A DNA stretch of 64,000 bases, taken from contig NC_031496.1 of NCBI RefSeq assembly GCF_000237925.1, positions 21,521,038-21,585,037 on the forward strand, written 5' to 3'. The stretch comes from Schistosoma mansoni (taxonomy: Eukaryota > Platyhelminthes > Trematoda > Strigeidida > Schistosomatidae). Below are positions 62,004-64,000 of this stretch, piece after piece. How positions within the stretch are numbered: the stretch's first letter is position 1; each line of letters starts with the position of its first letter. The notes under the pieces are model-generated. The model did not search any database and was not told the origin of the DNA. It worked only from the letters and a program-made list of their open reading frames with translations. The translations under genes and the position numbers were made by a program.

Positions 62004-62403
62004 TGTTACACTATGTGTAGTGTCAGTTGATATGTTAAGCCTATATACTTTATTTTAGCTTCTGGACAAGCCAATTTACCTATCCATCTTGAGTCACGTT
62101 TTGACCTTGTTAATTATTCACTTGTTAACCCTGTCTATTTTTTTATATGAGCGCATGTGCGTGTACACTTTTTATCTTGTTCATCACAGGTCTGTAACTT
62201 ATTCTATGAATATAAATATTGATTAACGCTTGATTCAAGCGAGTTGGCTTACCCGCCATCTACAATATGCGCTATTTTCGCTTGATCGCTGATATTTGCT
62301 CATGTGCTTATAGCTTTCCAGCCTGCGTTATTTGACAATAAACTGGAGCTGTCACTTCTCTTTGCCTTCTGATTTTATGCACCGTTAAGATTTGTATTAT
62401 AAC
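62004..62403 (+). mobile_element. LTR-like sequence (fossil)
   Basis: About 400 bases beginning TGTTACACTATG. An AATAAA signal lies near 62338 (GACAATAAACTGG), and the sequence ends near ATTATAAC. Composition and layout are those of an LTR (promoter part, polyadenylation signal, U5-like part). Internal genes were not seen and no target duplication was found. The family is not assigned. Confidence 0.45.
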
Positions 62404-63040
62404 GGTTATCGAGGTGAACGAGTAACGAAGCACGGCACTACATATGTACTGGTTTATTTTCGACTTTACGACTCAATAATCACTGAGTAGTGATCTTTAG
62501 TGATGATCAAAATTTATTGATCAAGTTGAAATATGGTCATCAGTCCAAGTGACTCAAAATCACGTGCACTATTTTAACATGTTAGGTGATTAAAGGTAGT
62601 CATCGATTCTAACTCGTATCACCCAACAGAAGTTTCAAGATTATAGGTATATCTTACTGACGATTCCCAACTAGCATGATGTCTAGTTCCAGGGTTTTAT
62701 GCTGACTACATCCAACCATCTAACATTTTTAGCTTTATCACGAAAATACGAAGTTGCTGCACAGCTGTTGAATAGAAGAGTTTATCAAAGGTCGATACGA
62801 TACGTCTATATGGTGTCAATTACTCATTCAGTTGCTTTAATATATTGAATAAATGGTTTACATATCCATAAGTTATTTTACTTATATATACAATCAGTTA
62901 GGGACTATCGATATTTTCAGTTTGTTAAACGTCTTAATCTTCATAAATGATGCTTTCTATTGAAACAGTCAGATACGAGCAAGGTATACAAATCCATTAT
63001 TGTCAAATTTTCATAAGTTTGGTGATAACCGTTAAAACTC
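62404..63040. other. No recognisable gene
   Basis: Nothing supported. Confidence 0.4.
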
Positions 63041-63110
63041 AAGAAACACGAGATAGTTGTTTCGTCCTAGTATGGGATGCCTTAGCAGTACTCACTCACG
63101 TCAGATCAGT
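63041..63110 (-). mobile_element. Hammerhead SINE relic
   Basis: Antisense remains GTTTCGTCCTAGTATGGGA of the hammerhead; core base changes (CUAAGGC) make it inactive. Confidence 0.5.
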
Positions 63111-63421
63111 ACGTGTTGTAAACCATAAACATTTGACAATCTTCATAAACCCTTTTAACAAAATATACTGTTTTCTTATATTGACTACCCGTCTCTATAA
63201 ACATTGTCTCTCATAAATGTATTTTCATTTTTCTTGTAATGTTTATCAGATGCTGCAGTTTATGATCCAATTTATTAAATATCATTTAGTAGTAAATATG
63301 CGTAGTAAGTATAGTGTCATAACCTTGGTCGGTACCACGTTTACAGTGTTTATGTTACCTAATAATACTTTTCGACGCACTGATAAAATGGTAAAAAAAT
63401 TTATAAACCTATGACTGTTTT

Positions 63422-63476
63422 CGTCAGCTGGATGTACCTGCATCTCAGAGTTGATGATCACACTGGGACTCGAACT
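63422..63476 (-). mobile_element. SM-alpha-like unit, partial
   Basis: Sense: AGTTCGAGTCCC (B-box-like), then ATCAACTCTGAGATGCAGGT and CCAGCTGACGA, where it stops inside the hammerhead core. It lies inverted relative to the unit at 63677 across the gap. Confidence 0.75.
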
Positions 63477-63676
63477 NNNNNNNNNNNNNNNNNNNNNNNN
63501 NNNNNNNNNNNNNNNNNNNNNNNNNNNNNNNNNNNNNNNNNNNNNNNNNNNNNNNNNNNNNNNNNNNNNNNNNNNNNNNNNNNNNNNNNNNNNNNNNNNN
63601 NNNNNNNNNNNNNNNNNNNNNNNNNNNNNNNNNNNNNNNNNNNNNNNNNNNNNNNNNNNNNNNNNNNNNNNNNNNN
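63477..63676. other. Assembly gap, 200 N
   Basis: Exactly 200 N between two inverted SM-alpha-like units. Confidence 0.95.
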
Positions 63677-63840
63677 CCAGAGTGAACATCAACTCTGAGA
63701 TGCAGGTACATCCGGCTGACGAGTCCCAAATAGGACGAAACGCGCGTCCTGGATTCCACTGCTAGCCACTATCCATCACTGCTTATAATGCTTGTGAATT
63801 AAGACTTTATCGAGGCAATACACACAGTATGCACATATAC
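63677..63840 (+). mobile_element. SM-alpha-like unit
   Basis: Contains a complete hammerhead followed by the tail TGCTTGTGAATTAAG and GAGGCAATACACACAGTATG. Start lies in the gap. Confidence 0.75.
63700..63765 (+). ncRNA. Hammerhead ribozyme of SM-alpha type
   Basis: Stem I UCCGG/CUGGA (one G-U), core CUGACGA, stem II GUCC/GGAC, GAAA, short stem III ACGCGCGU, cleavage after GUC between 63748 and 63749. The sequence is very close to the known Schistosoma mansoni hammerhead. The upstream GCAGGUACAU and downstream UUCCACUGC that form the tertiary contact of the natural ribozyme are present. Confidence 0.85.
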
Positions 63841-64000
63841 CAATTAGAGACTGACAAGTTGCAGTTTTAACACATCGATGGGAAGATTCAAACAAACAAT
63901 ACTAAATAAATCTATGACCGTTTTGATTTAAACACTACTACCATCACCACAGCCATGACGACGAATAAGCTCATGTTTAAACAATACTTTATTTTTCCAT

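Overview
The window looks like the genome of a blood fluke (Schistosoma or a close relative). The basis is AT-rich, repeat-packed DNA, a 5' gene part with tiny introns (43 and 36 bases) followed by very large ones, and several repeats I recognise as schistosome-type: SM-alpha-like units with a hammerhead ribozyme, tRNA-headed SINEs that also carry a hammerhead, RTE-like and CR1-like LINEs, and Penelope-like elements with a GIY-YIG nuclease. The species cannot be fixed from the sequence alone. Two runs of exactly 200 N (61151-61350, 63477-63676) are assembly gaps.

Only two host genes are supported. An apparently intronless AGC-type protein kinase lies at 19127-20434 (+) and is most like the RSK-related RSKR/SGK494 group. 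Four exons of a calmodulin-dependent protein kinase I gene lie at 46334-50813 (+) and encode 142 codons, from the start of the kinase domain to HRDLK. The first upstream exon and everything after HRDLK were not found, so from 46700 to the window end the sequence is probably intronic.

Layout: 1-2330 holds a nearly perfect 498-base-arm palindrome built on a LINE and an LTR-like piece. 3485-4580 holds a CR1-like LINE end joined to a tRNA-Lys-like sequence with anticodon CTA, then a complete hammerhead SINE with a 13-base target duplication. 7461-9605 is an RTE-like LINE broken by a solo LTR. 10472-12620 holds a SINE, a foldback repeat and a Penelope-like end. 13325-13990 pairs with an inverted copy at 35905-36570. 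17870-22080 holds LINE remains and the AGC kinase. 24140-24632 is a second solo LTR. 29720-31590 holds nested RTE-like pieces and a 521-base non-coding retroposon (called K here). 32336-35560 is a CR1-like LINE with a PHD-finger ORF1. 40575-41480 is a second Penelope-like relic. 45090-46095 is a CR1-like relic next to the CaMK exons. 50418-63840 is intron filled with K copies, very short LINE ends flanked by target duplications, SINEs, an LTR and SM-alpha units.

No new multi-gene system is visible. The most interesting signals are small self-cleaving RNAs in retroposons, the tRNA(CTA)-LINE chimera, the K retroposon, 53-57-base LINE insertions with target-site duplications, three LINE copies sharing the same lesions, and the long palindromes.
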